A stretch of DNA of 64,000 bases from Pontederia crassipes (lineage: Eukaryota; Streptophyta; Magnoliopsida; Commelinales; Pontederiaceae): contig CM060191.1 in NCBI GenBank assembly GCA_030549335.1, positions 56,493,947 to 56,557,946 on the forward strand, in the 5' to 3' direction. The translations under genes and the position numbers were made by a program. The notes below the pieces were generated by a model, which saw nothing but the letters and a program-made list of their open reading frames with translations, was not told where the DNA came from and searched no databases. Of the stretch, positions 23,815-35,642 are shown one piece after another (the stretch's first letter is position 1; every line of letters starts with the position of its first letter).

Positions 23815-25897
23815 TATAACATCCGAGAATGTCGTAAAAAAAATAATAATAAATTTGTTATGACTTTTTCTCCTAACTACCTCCACCAAGCCACGCTCCT
23901 ATCGAAGAATTCTTCATACATAAAACCCTTTCAAAACAACGCCAAGGGGAGCCGGGGAAAACTTTTTTTAAGAGTTTTCATTTTGGGCATCACTGCGGCA
24001 GGAGACGAAGAGTAAAAACACGGTAACACACGCGGACGGGGACGTCGAAGGAGTAGAGTGTGAGGTCGTGGGCGTGGAACTTAATTCGGCCGATCAAGTA
24101 AAAAAGGTACGAAAAAATCCCTGTGGACATAAGAATCTCTCATCCCACTGTTGTCAAATTGAATACTACATAAGAGTTTTCTTCATAAATATATTAGAAC
24201 TCGTAGTCGTAATTTTCCTTAGATGATCGAGACATTTAATGATCAAATCAAATTCATTTGGAATTCTATTTAGTTAATTATAAATACTCTTTCCATCATG
24301 AGTTGTACTAAAATTCTATGTCAATATATGAGCATTTGTTAAATCTGCCTTGTCTTAGTTCATGCAAATATCTGGGTCTCGGGCATTAAAATTCTCCTAT
24401 GTCATTTGGCGCCTAATATTATCATTGATCAAGTAATTAGAGTGATTATTGCGTTACATGTATCCCTCCGGTGATCTACTAAATGCACCACTAATAGTAA
24501 TGACACTATAAGCCTCACGTAATCATGCGCATAGCAGGTGTATGTGTATTATGTGCATTATAGGTGCATTACATGCACACTCCCATGTGTAATAGTGATG
24601 ACACTATAAGCCTCACATGATCATGCACATAACAGGTGTATTATGTGCATTATAAGTGCATTACATGCACACTCCCACGTATGAATGAATCAAAACGTGG
24701 GTGCATGGAATGTACTCCTACTAAAGTGGTAAATGACATCGTAAGGCACTCAAATGATACACAACATGTAAGGTAATATTGTATGCTATCGTCGGATGCA
24801 CCTTACAACTTATATATTCTTCTAATTTATTTGAATCGATTATGATTATTAATCTACCAATTATTTAACTGCTTTGCTATTACGTCATGGCATATTAATA
24901 ATATTCAGACGATTACATAATTATAATCTGATCATACCAGTCTGTGCTCTTGATTCAAATGTCTCTTTTAAGTTTTTATTATTTCTCATGCCTGAGCAAA
25001 TATAATTATAGGATAAGATAAGATAAAAGATGAAACATGCTAAATGAAGAGCTCTTCTTATGTTATGTTGACGATGGTCAACTTGGCCAAAAGGGAGTCG
25101 AAAGATACTCCACCGGCCCATATTTGGCGTTGAGATACTCCACCATGGCCAAAAGGGAGTCGAAAGATACTCCACCGGCCCTATTAAAGGGAGTTGAAAG
25201 ACACTCCAAAATAAGTGTAACATAATGAAAATGTAAAGATGACAATGACTATGATGATGGGCAATGCCCAAAGCTATTATGATCTTTTAATGATGATTAT
25301 GTTATTCTTATTACACTTATCATATTATCATCAGTCTTGCTACTCTATTTTATGCATCTTGATCATGATATTATCATACCAATTATGCCTACATGATTCT
25401 ATCATTTATGATTATGATTATTTGATTATCGTTATAATATCATTACTGCTTATATGTCATATGATTATTATGTACTGGGCGTCAAAGCTCACAAGGAGGT
25501 TTATCTCCCCTGTGTATTCAATGTCACAGGTAACAACCTGGCCCAGTAAAAAGGATGATGGCGCAGGCCATAGATCGAGCTCGTGGTGATCTTTGCACAT
25601 GAAATCGAGTCTCTTCAGCTTCCTTTCTATTTTCATCGAGTTGAATTTATCTTATGCAAACTCTTTTGTTTATATTATTTGAGACTCGGTTATGTTATCT
25701 TTTAAGACTTCCGCACTCATTTTGATTATGTCTCCTTTAAATCAAATGATAGCTATGTTTTCCTTCCACAATTATGTCTCCATTTTATTGACCAGTCGGT
25801 CTTATTTTGGTCAAAATATTGTACACGTAAGCCATATCTCGTAATGTTCTCGGGGTGTATGCGGCCACGTGGCGGGGTGCATTTTGGGGGAGTTACA
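23815..25897 (+). repeat. 5' LTR of the Tekay-like element
   Basis: 2083 bp, TATAACATCCGAGAATG at the start and GGGAGTTACA at the end. It includes a tandem pair of about 91-98 bp units (24492-24589 and 24590-24681: TAATAGTGATGACACTATAA type) and three GAGTCGAAAGATACTCC-like motifs at about 25097-25210. It has about 60 bp (about 24775-24835) that the 3' LTR lacks. Confidence 0.92.
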
Positions 25898-25900
25898 GTT

Positions 25901-25913
25901 AGATATCAGTGCC
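25901..25913 (+). other. Degenerate tRNA-Met primer-binding site
   Basis: AGATATCAGTGCC, three bases after the LTR end, resembles TGGTATCAGAGCC with three or so changes. Confidence 0.5.
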
Positions 25914-26376
25914 TAAAGTCAGAACATTCTTATGTTCTGAAATGTCAAGTATGTAATCCATGTGCAAAGAGCCACAAGCAGTCGCTGCGCCAACCGATGC
26001 TAAATCAAGTAAGAAAGTTATGTTTTTAAGATTTAAATGTTTTATTAAATGTTTTCATGATGTGCAATATTGTAGATGCCTCCACGATGCACTACCACTA
26101 GTACATATCGTGGTCGACCTCGTCGTGATAGAGTAACCGATGTTGAACAAGAAGGGATGAATCAGAATGAAGTTGAGTTTGGACAGCCTCCACCGGTGCA
26201 GCCCCTACTAGTGAGCCTCCACTGGTGCAGGAGCTTCCATTGGTCCAGCCTCTGTCGGTGCAAATGCCACCATTTGAGCCTCCACCGGTGCAGACACCAC
26301 CGGTCCAGCCTCCACCAGTGCAGACACAGCAAGTTGAGCCTCCGCCGGTGCAGGAGCCTCCACCGACGCAGACACC

Positions 26377-27887
26377 CTATCGTGATTTTTTGACGGTTCG
26401 AAATCCGTCGCAATTTGCGACGGATTTTTCGACGGTTTCATTTCCGACGGATTTTTCGACAGTTATGACCGTCGGAAATGATTTATATTATTATTTAATT
26501 TTTTGACGATTAGGAACGTCGATATTTCCGACGGATATCTATCCGTCGCAATTTCCGATGGATTTTCCGACGGTCACGACTGTCGGAAAAGAAAAAATAA
26601 ATTATGTAATTTGTTATATTATTATTTAATTTTTCCGACGGATTTTTCGATGGTTACGACCGTCAAAAATGAAAAAAATTAAATTATGTATTTTTTTATA
26701 TTATTATTTGATTTTTTGATGATTAGGAACGTCGATATTTCCGACGGATATCCATTCGTCGCAAAATCCGCCGCAATTTTCGACGGTCCTAACCGTCGGT
26801 AAATGTATAATAATATTATACGAAGAGTATTTTATTAATATAACTACCGACGGCCCAAACCGTCACAATTATCGACGGTTTTGACCGTCGGTAACGATTA
26901 CCGACGGTTCAAATCGTCGGTAAAATAAAAAATAAATATTATATATAACTAAATATATTTTCGACGGTCACAATCGTCGGTAATTTTAAAAATAGTTAAT
27001 ATTTATATTTTTGACGGCCGGAGCCATCGGTAATTAAAATTTTGTTACCCCGCCTTTTTTTTCCTTTTCCCGCTTTCTCTCATCTTTTCCCCTTATATAT
27101 ATATATATAACTCCTCCTCCTCTCCTCTTTCTCTCCCTCCTCTTTTCTCTCTCTCTCTCTCCCTCTCCCTCTCCCTCTCCCGGCCCGCGAGCACCGGTCG
27201 TCCTCTCCCGCACCGGACGCCAGCGACCCTCCCGCGCCGGCGACCCTCTCCCGCACCGGACGCCGGCGACCCTCCCGCGCCGGCGAACCTCTCCCGCACC
27301 GGCGACCCTCACCCGCGCCAGCGTCTCTCTCTCAGGCCAGAGGCCGCTGTCGGCTAAATCTCGCTGCTGGCGGCCGGATCCGGCCCCAGGAGGCGGATCC
27401 GACTGACCGCCTGGCAGCCGGATCGACCGGTTGGCGGCCTTATTTGGCCGCAGCCTGATCCAGTCGCTAATTTTTTTTATATTTAAAAAATTATTTGCGA
27501 CGGTTGCGACCGTCGAAAGATCGACGGTTGCGACGGCCGTCGAAAGTTTCGACAGTTACGATCGTCGAAAACTTTCGACGGTCGAACCGCCGGCCTTTTT
27601 CGGCCGTTGCAAACGTCAAAAATTTTTTACGGTTCGAACCGCTGACCTTTTTCGGCGGTTGCACCCATCGGAAACTTTTGACGGTTCGAACCGCCGGGAC
27701 TTTTCTGACGGTTTTTACCGTCGATATTTCCGACAAATTTTTTTTACCATCGCAAATCGATTTGCGACGAGCGTTTTTTCGATGGATTGATTCCGACTGA
27801 AAAACCATCGGAAATTGCGTTACCGACGATTTTCGGACTGATTATTGACGGTCCGGACCGTCGGTAATCAGCGTTTTTCTAGTAGTG
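26377..27887. mobile_element. Non-autonomous CACTA element inside the Tekay gag, 1.51 kb
   Basis: The right end reads TTTTTCTAGTAGTG, inverse CACTACTAGAAAAA. Target copies ACC are at 26374-26376 and 27888-27890. The left end should read CACTACAAGAAAATCG but reads CTATCGTGATTTTT, so about ten bases of the terminal repeat are gone. CGACGG arrays fill both sides and a TATA plus GC-rich CT block lies at 27090-27470. There is no transposase. It closely resembles 38781-40406. The PPVQ gag repeats continue on both sides, showing insertion into an existing Tekay element. Confidence 0.88.
27060..27480. promoter_or_regulatory. TATA / CT-rich / GC-rich block in the nested CACTA element
   Basis: A TTATATATATATATATAAC stretch (about 27092-27110) is followed by pyrimidine-rich CTCCTC runs and a GC-rich part with CCGGATC motifs. 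The same order occurs in the CACTA at 38781-40406 and a weaker version in the 4.7 kb copy. I infer a retained transposase promoter and leader without a gene behind it. Confidence 0.45.
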
Positions 27888-28763
27888 ACCACCGGTCCAG
27901 CCTCCACTAGTGCAAACACCGCCGATCCAGCCTCCACCGGTGCAGCCTCCACCAGTCTATCCTCCACAGATACAGTTCTTGCCTGTGCAGCCTCCACAAG
28001 GACAGCCATGACCGATGCAGCCTTGGCCGATGCAGCCTCCAATTGTGCAGCTCATGCAGCGCCACCACAGGACACCTTACAAGAATTCTTGAGGTTGCAT
28101 CCACCACAATTCGACGGCACATGTGATTTCGATAAGGAGGAGAGGTGGATCATAAGTATGACGGAAACCTTCCTCGCGATGCGTTGTGCTGAGGATAGAA
28201 AGGTCTTGTATGCCACTAATCTTCTGACTGGTGAAGCCCTTGATTGGTGGAGAAGTACCAAAGCAACTCAATTTGGAAAGCAGAACATGATTCCCTGGAA
28301 TAGCTTTTATGAGGCGTTTGAGGCACACTATTTCTCAGAGCATGATCGCATTAAAAAACAACGAGAGTTTCTACAGCTTAGTCAGGGGAAGATGACTGTT
28401 GATGAGTACCACTTCCAGTTCATAAAACTGGAAAAGTATAATATCATACGCATGAGTGAGAAGCAAAGGACAGATCAATTTGCTCAAGGTTTAAACACCA
28501 TTGTCCGGTCTAAGACTTTATCAGGTAAATTGCAAAATCTGAAAGAGGCAGTTGAGCTAGCGACTACTATGGAGCGAGATCACTTAAGAGAATTGGAAGA
28601 ATAAAAAGGGAAGGCCCCTACACAAACCCTTGAGCATGGTCGACACAGGTGGAATGATAGGAGTTCAAATCGGAGGGACCACCGACGTGATAATCGTGTG
28701 AGGCCATATGAGCTTTGTAACACCCCACGCCAGCCACCACAACAACAGCAGCCTTATCGTCAG

Positions 28764-28833
28764 GTGAGAAGTAAAAAATAAATAAATAATTATAAGTATG
28801 CAATGATGATGGCTAATGAATAAATGATTTCAG
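28764..28833 (+). other. 70 bp intron-like segment in the Tekay gag
   Basis: Starts GTGAGAAG and ends GATTTCAG, with four stops inside. The flanks join in frame: ...QQQPYRQ then PQQRQTPQQPQ.... It is either a short spliceable intron or an insertion that happens to carry GT-AG borders. Confidence 0.4.
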
Positions 28834-31800
28834 CCTCAACAGCGACAGACACCGCAGCAACCCCAACAAAATAATAAAGCCTACCAACATTGTGGGAAGT
28901 TTCACCTAGGAGAATGTCGACGAAGGACAGGTGTCTGTATCCACTGTGGTCAGCAGGGTCACTTTATTCGTGACTGTCCTAAGAAGGCAAGGGAGGAACA
29001 AGCCCAGCGTAGCATTGGAGGTGCTAATACCTTGGTACAAGGCAGAGTTTATAATATGCAGACGGATGCTACACCAGCTGATGCGGATGTCATCAAAGGT
29101 ACCTTACCTATAGCAGGCATGCTTACTACAGTATTATTTGATTGAGGTGTATCACATTCATTTATCTCTCAAGATTGTACTATTGCTTTGAGTTTTCCTA
29201 TGCATGATATGACATGTTCCATGAGTGTGGCAACCCCTATGGGTACTCTCTACACTACGAAGTACATCCCAGAAGTACCAGTGACGATCGATGGCAAGAA
29301 TTTCTCTGTGGATCTGATCGTGATCCCCATGACAGACTATAATGTCATACTTGGTATGGACTGGCAGGCAAAAGAAGATTATTATTGGTACTCAAGGCAA
29401 GCCGAAGGCTACTGTGAAGGACACTACTGGCAAGGAAGGCAAGGTGATCATTTCTGTAATGAAGGCACAAAAGATGTTGCATAAAGGCTGCAGAGGCTAT
29501 CTAGCTAGTGTCGTGAAAATAGATGCCTCAGTTTCAGACCCACGGCAGATGGACATAGTTAGAGACTTTTCGGACGTCTTTCCAAAAGATGTCACTGGAT
29601 TGCCACCACGATGGGAGATCGATTTCCGCATCGACCTCCATCCGGGCACTGCTCTTATCTCCAAAGCTCCATATCGAATGGCTCCAGTTAAAATGCAAGA
29701 ACTCAAGAAGCAAATCCAAGAGCTTTTAGATAAGAGGTTTATCTGATCCAGTGTCTCACCATGGGGTGCACCAGTGTTTTTCATGTAGAAGAAAGATGGC
29801 TTCCTCAGATTATGTATAGATTATAGAATGCTAAACAAGGTCACAGTGAAGAATAAGTACCCGCTATCACATATTGATGATTTGTTTGATCAACTGTCCA
29901 AGGCTTCTGTGTTCTCCAAGATAGACTTGAAGAGTGGTTATCACCAACTATGAGTTGCAGAAGAAGACATTCTGAAGGCTACTTTTCGGTCGAGATATGG
30001 GCATTACGAGTTCTTGGTTATGCCTTTTAGGTTGACGAATGCACCAACAACATTCGTGGATCTGATGATCAGGGTGTTCAAGCCTTATTTGGATCAGTTC
30101 GTCATCGTCTTTGTTGATGATATATCAATCTATTCAAAGAACTTCGAGCAACACAGAGAGCATCTGAGGATCGTATTGGAGACACTTAGGCAGCACAAAC
30201 TCTATGCAAAGCTGTCGAAGTGTGAATTCTGGCTGGAAGAAATTATGTTCCTTGGACACATTGTCTCTAAGAAGGGTATTTCTGTTGATCCAGCGAAGGT
30301 AGAGGTAGTAACAAATTGGGCTCGACCGAAGAATGTGACCGAGATACGCAGTTTTCTTGGATTGGCCAGATACTATATGCAATTCATAAAGGACTTCTCG
30401 AAGATAGCCTCCCCAATGACAAAGCTGACAAAGAAGGGTGAGAAGTTTATCTGGTCACGACAGTGTGAAGATAGCTTTCAGGAGCTGAAGACTAGATTGA
30501 CTACAGCATCGATACTCACCATCCCTTCTAGCAGTGGTGGATATGTGGTGTATAGTGATGCCTGTGGTACAGGATTGGGATGCGTACTAATCCAACACAG
30601 TAAGGTGATTGCATATGCATCAAGACAACTGAAAAAACACGAGGTGAACTACTCGACACATGATTTGAAGTTAGCGGCAGTGGTCTTTGCTCTGAAAATC
30701 TGGAGACACTATTTGTATGGAGAGGAGTTCGAGGTGTTCACCGATACAAGAGTCTAAAATATGTTTTCTCTCAGTGAGACTTAAACATGAGGCAAAGCAG
30801 GTGGATGGAGTTTTTGTAAGACTATGAGTTCGCCGTTAACTACCATCCAGGTAAGGCAAACACAGTTGCTGATGCATTGAGTCGTAAGTGGGAAGGCTCT
30901 TTAGCATTTATGAGGCTCCGAGTGTTTGAGATGACTGAAGAACTCAATACATGGAATTCAAGGCCGGGCAGAAATGGAGCTATATTAATGATGCACTAGC
31001 TTCAGCTAAACTTGGTTGACAGAATCATCAAGGCACAGCCAGAGGATGCAGAATATGTCAAGATGGTCAGTAGGTGTGAGAAAGAAACAGAGGATTATGG
31101 CAGAATCAAATATAGGGACCGTCTGTGGGTCCCTAATGATGTTGAGCTCAAGAGAGAGGTGATGGACGAGTGTCGTAAGTCAGAGTTTGTCATCCATCCA
31201 GGCAGCACAAAAATATACAAGGATGTACAATGAAGTTACTGGTGGCACGATATGAAGCGAGAAATCACAGAATATGTCTCTAAGTGCCTAGTATGCCAGC
31301 AAGTGAAGATTGAGCATCAGAGGCCATATGGCAAGCTTAGCTCTTTAGGAATCCCGAGGTGGAAATGGGAAGACATTTCCATAGATTTCATATCATGTCT
31401 ACCCCGCACACAGAAAGGACATGATGCTATCTGGGTAGTGGTCGATCGATTGATAAAATCTGCACACTTTATACCGATCAAATGGAGGTAGTCAATCGAG
31501 AGATTGATGGATACATATGTTCAGGAAGTTATTAGATTGCATGGTATTTCAGTTTCCATTAGTGTCAGATCGAGATCCTCGCTTTACAGCTAGGTTTTGG
31601 AGGAGTCTACAAAATGCTTTTGGGACAAGACTGAACTACAATACGGCCTTCCATCCTCAGACAGATGGTCAGTCAGAGAGAACCATCCAGACAGTAGAAG
31701 ACATGTTGAGGGCATGTGCTTTGGACTGGCATGGCAGTTGGGATGACCACTTGCCTCTAATCGAGTTCGCCTATAATAATAGTTATCATTGTAGCATCGG

Positions 31801-32483
31801 CATGGCTCCATTCGAGGCCTTATATGGTAGACTATGTCGATCACTAGCTTGTTGGAATGAGGTTGGCGAACGAAAGTTCCTAAGTGCTAAAGAATTAAAG
31901 GAGACTGAGGAATATGCCAAGAAGGTAGAGTTAATACAGGAGAGAATGAAAGTAGCACAAACTCGCCAGAAGACTTATGCAGATAAGGGCCGACGTGAGC
32001 AAATTTTTTAAGCAGGTGATCAGGTACTGCTAAAAGTGTCACCAACTAAGGGAGTCATGAGATTTAGTAAGAAAGGCAAGCTCAGTCCGAGGTATGTGGG
32101 TCCGTTCGAGGTACTGGAGTTAGTCGGAGAGACGGCATGCAGATTAGCACTACCCCCATCATATGGAAGAGTGCATAATATTTTTCATGTATCTATGCTC
32201 CGAAAGTATAAACATGATGAGACAAACATTATCAGATATGAGGAGCCAAATTTTAAAGAAGATCTGACTTATGAAGAGCAGCCACTGAGAATCCTAGAAT
32301 TTAAAGTCCAACGTCATAAGAATAAAGATGTGCCACTCGTTAAAGTCGTATGGAATCATCATCAGGGAGATGAAGTGACTTGGGAACTCGAGTCAGAAAT
32401 GCGTCAACAGTTTCCCAAACTATTTGGTAAGATCCTACACCATACATAATTCGAGGACGAATTTTATTTTAAGAAGATTATAA

Positions 32484-32506
32484 TATAACATCCGAGAATG
32501 TCGTAA

Positions 32507-32546
<40 letters not shown>

Positions 32547-34526
32547 TTGTTATGACTTTTTCTCTAACTACCTCCACGAAGCCACGCTCCTTCCGAAGAA
32601 TTCGTCATACATAAAACCCTTTCAAAACAACGCCAAGGGGAGCCGGGGAAAACTTTTTTTTTAGAGTTTTCATTTTGGGCATCACTGCGGCAGGAGACGA
32701 AGAGGAAAAACACGGTAACACACGTGGACATGGACGTCGAAGGAGTAGAGTGAGAGGTCGTGGGCGTGGAACTTAATTCGGCCGATCAAGTCAAAAAGTA
32801 CGAAAAAACCCCTGTGGACATAAGAATCTCTCATCCCGTTGTTGTCAAATTGAATACTACATAAGAGTTTTCTCCATAAATATATTAGAACTTGTAGTCG
32901 TAATTTTCCTTAGATGATCGAGACATTTAATGATCAAATCAAATTCATTTGGAATTCTATTTAGTTAAATATAAATACTCTTTCCATCGTGTAGTTGTAC
33001 TAAAATTCTATGTCAATATATGAGCATTTGTCAAATCTGCCTTGTCTTAATTCATGCAAATATCTGGGTCTCGGGCATTAAAATTCTCCTATGTCATTTG
33101 GCGTCTGATATTATCATTGATCAAGTAATTAGAGTGATTATTGCGTTACATGTATCCCTCCAGTGATCTACTAAATGCACCACTAATAGTAATGACACTA
33201 TAAGCCTCACGTAATCATGCACATAGCAGGTGTATTATGTGCGTTATATGTGCATTACATGCACACTCCCACATGTAATAGTGATGACACTATAAGCCTC
33301 ACATGATCATGCACATAACAGGTGTATTATGTGCATTATAAGTGCATTACATGCACACTCCCACGTATGAATGAATCAAAACGTGGGTGCATGGAATGTA
33401 CTCCTACTAAAGTGGTAAATGACATCATAAGGCACTCAAATGATACACAGCATGTAAGGGAATCGATTATGATTATTGATCTGCCAATTATTTAACTGCT
33501 TTGCTATTACGTCACGGCATATTAATAATATTCAGACGATTACATAATTACAATCTGATCATACCAGTCTATGTTCTTGATTCAAATGTCTCTTTTAAAT
33601 TTTTATTATTTATCATGCATGAGCAAATATAGTTATAGGATAAGATAAGATAAAAGATGAAACATGCTAAATGAAGAGCTCTTCTTATATTATGTTGACG
33701 ACGGTCAACTTGGCCAAAAGGGAATCGAAAGATACTCCACCGGTCCATATTTGGCGTTGAGATACTCCGCCCTAGCCAAAAGGAAGTCGAAAGATACTCC
33801 ACCGGCCCTATTAAAGGGAGTTGAAAGACACTCCAAAATAAATGTAACATGATGAAAATATAAAGATGGCAAAGACTATGATAATGGGCAATGTCCAATG
33901 CTATTATGATCTTTTAATGATGATTATGTTATTCTTATTACACTTATCATATTATCATCAGTCTTGCTACTCTATTTTATGCATCTTGATCATGATATTA
34001 TCATACCAATTATGCCCACATGATTCTATCATTTATGATTATGATTATTTGATTATCGTTATAATATCATTACTGCTTATATGTCATATGACTATTATGT
34101 ACCGGGCGCCAAAGCTCACAGGTAGGTTTATCTCCCCTATGTATTCAATGTCACAGGTAACAATTTGGCCAGTAAAAAGGATGATAGCGCAGGCGACAGG
34201 TCGAGCTCGTGGTGATCTTTGCACATGAAATCGAGTCTCTTCAGCTTCCTTTCTATTTTCATCGAGTTGAATTTATCTTATTCAAACTCTTTTGTTTATA
34301 TTATTTGAGACTCAGTTATGTTATCTTGTTAAGACTTCCGCACTCATTTTGATTATGTCTCCTTTAAATCAAATGATAGCTATGTTTTCCTTCCATAATT
34401 ATGTCTCCATTTTATTGACCAATCAAAATTTTATTTTGGTCAAAATATTGTACACGTAAGCCATGTCTCGTGACGTTCACGGGGTGTATTTGGTCATGTG
34501 GCGGGGTGCATTTTAGGGGCGTTACA
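32484..34526 (+). repeat. 3' LTR of the Tekay-like element
   Basis: 2043 bp, near-identical to the 5' LTR. Differences include a longer AAT microsatellite (about 32507-32544) and a deletion of about 60 bp near 33461 (AAGGGAATCGATTATG) relative to 24775-24835. Confidence 0.92.
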
Positions 34527-34531
34527 ATTCC

Positions 34532-35037
34532 AACCTATTTGCCCATTAATTTCGCGACGGACCGATGGCTATTGATCTGACGCCCCAATTTTTTTGAGAT
34601 TTTAATAAAACAATGTTTCATTGTTTTATTTCTAAATAAAATTTGAATATATATAGGAGACAATAGAGAATATAAAGAAAGAGATAAGTTAAATTAGATG
34701 AGGAGTTTGGATTCGATTAAAGTTGAGAGTTTAAACTTGAACTAAAATATTAAATTCTCAATACTTCTTATCAAAATTAAATAAGAATTTTAACTAGAAT
34801 TAAAGCATAATTAATTTTTATAAACATATCTAAAAAATAAATCTATCGTTCTTCCTCTCGTGTGGTCTACAACTCTACACAATAAAGTCGCAACATTTAT
34901 TCTCAGCCATCCCATGATTTATCGAAAGTCGCGATAATAAGGTACGTAGGGAGAATTATGCAATTGTCATTATTAACGATGGTAACGACAATTATAATTT
35001 TACTAACACCCATGTCAAATAAGGAAGGGATGAATTG
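34532..35037. repeat. Copy 2 of the 545 bp duplication, remaining 506 bp
   Basis: Continues copy 2 beyond the Tekay element (AACCTATTTGCCCATTAAT onward), with small differences from copy 1, to GAATTG at 35037. Unique flank TCCATCATGATTTGAGG then follows. Confidence 0.9.
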
Positions 35038-35642
35038 TTCCATCATGATTTGAGGAGTTGTAATCGTGGAATGGTAGTCGTGTCACGACGGCAGGATGTT
35101 GCGACCTCTCCTGCATATAAGGGCCCATCGTGAGTTGATGGTTGCAATGGTGAAGTAGTGAACAGATTAAGATAGGATTAGTTGATCACAACAAGGTCTT
35201 AGGGCCCAATTGCAATCAAGTGATCGCCAAATCTACAGTCTCGACAGGGCTAGGGGTGCTTGCAACTACGATAGGTACCAAGAGTTACTATAAATTGATT
35301 TAGAGATGATCATGTGACTTATTTGTCTCATTGTTTATTGTAAAATTGTATGAGTTAATATGATCACTCTTGATGAGCAGTGCCGCCCACGACCGGCCAA
35401 CGACATTTTTCTAGGAAGGAACCTTTCGCTAGACGACCAGCATCATCACAAGCAAAGATCATCTTGCGAGGGCCGTGAAACTCGGATCGCGGGCCGTGCT
35501 TCTATTTTTGTTTTTGTCAATCGTTCTGTAAAGGGTGTGATTTCCTATAAATGGTTCATTATTTTCTGTTTCCCTTTTTGTGTGGGCCATTATTCTTGTA
35601 TCACGACTCATAAAATGTGCTTCACGGGCCGATGCGAGAATT
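35038..35642. other. Unassigned flank with GGCCCGTG-type motifs
   Basis: Balanced composition; a 94-codon frame at 35360-35644 has no recognisable domain. GGCCGTGAAACTCGG (35473 region) and CACGGGCC (35627 region) resemble motifs within the following repeat, so the repeat may start earlier than 35643. Confidence 0.3.

Larger units (their letters stand above)
26076..32449 (+). pseudogene. Tekay-like gag-pol (broken), from gag to chromodomain
   Basis: Gag starts MPPRCTTTSTYRGRPRRDRV and has a PPVQ repeat region cut by the CACTA element. The core resumes 28080-28604 (FLRLHPPQFDGTCDF, ALDWWRSTKATQFGK, ERDHLRELEE, stop). A knuckle CIHCGQQGHFIRDC is at about 28937-28978. The protease catalytic triplet reads D-stop-G (VLFD*GVSHSF, about 29137). 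RT has [10 protein letters not shown] near 30110; the segment 29740-30010 has further stops. RNase H has [11 protein letters not shown], but the usual THDLELAA reads THDLKLAA, a Glu-to-Lys change at a catalytic position. Integrase shows the HHCC end [23 protein letters not shown] and [10 protein letters not shown]. The chromodomain (32200-32449) includes LVKVVWNHHQGDEVTWE. Protein function is lost. Confidence 0.9.
23815..34526 (+). mobile_element. Ty3/gypsy Tekay/Del-like chromovirus, 10.7 kb including a nested CACTA
   Basis: Two LTRs of about 2.05-2.08 kb (23815-25897 and 32484-34526) are flanked by the 5 bp duplication ATTCC (23810-23814 and 34527-34531). LTR ends are TATAAC...GTTACA, one change from the perfect TGTAAC/GTTACA inverted ends. 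The interior has a gag with PPVQ repeats, CCHC knuckle, protease, RT, RNase H, integrase and a C-terminal chromodomain, plus a 1.5 kb CACTA element in gag. Long LTRs and a C-terminal chromodomain point to the Tekay/Del clade. LTRs differ by a few percent by eye, so it is moderately recent. Many stops make it non-autonomous. Confidence 0.93.

Noticed and set aside
26162..26441. Minus-strand frames with W-R-L-H repeats
   Set aside because: Reverse reading of the CCTCCACCGGTGCAG repeats that encode the PPVQ region of gag.
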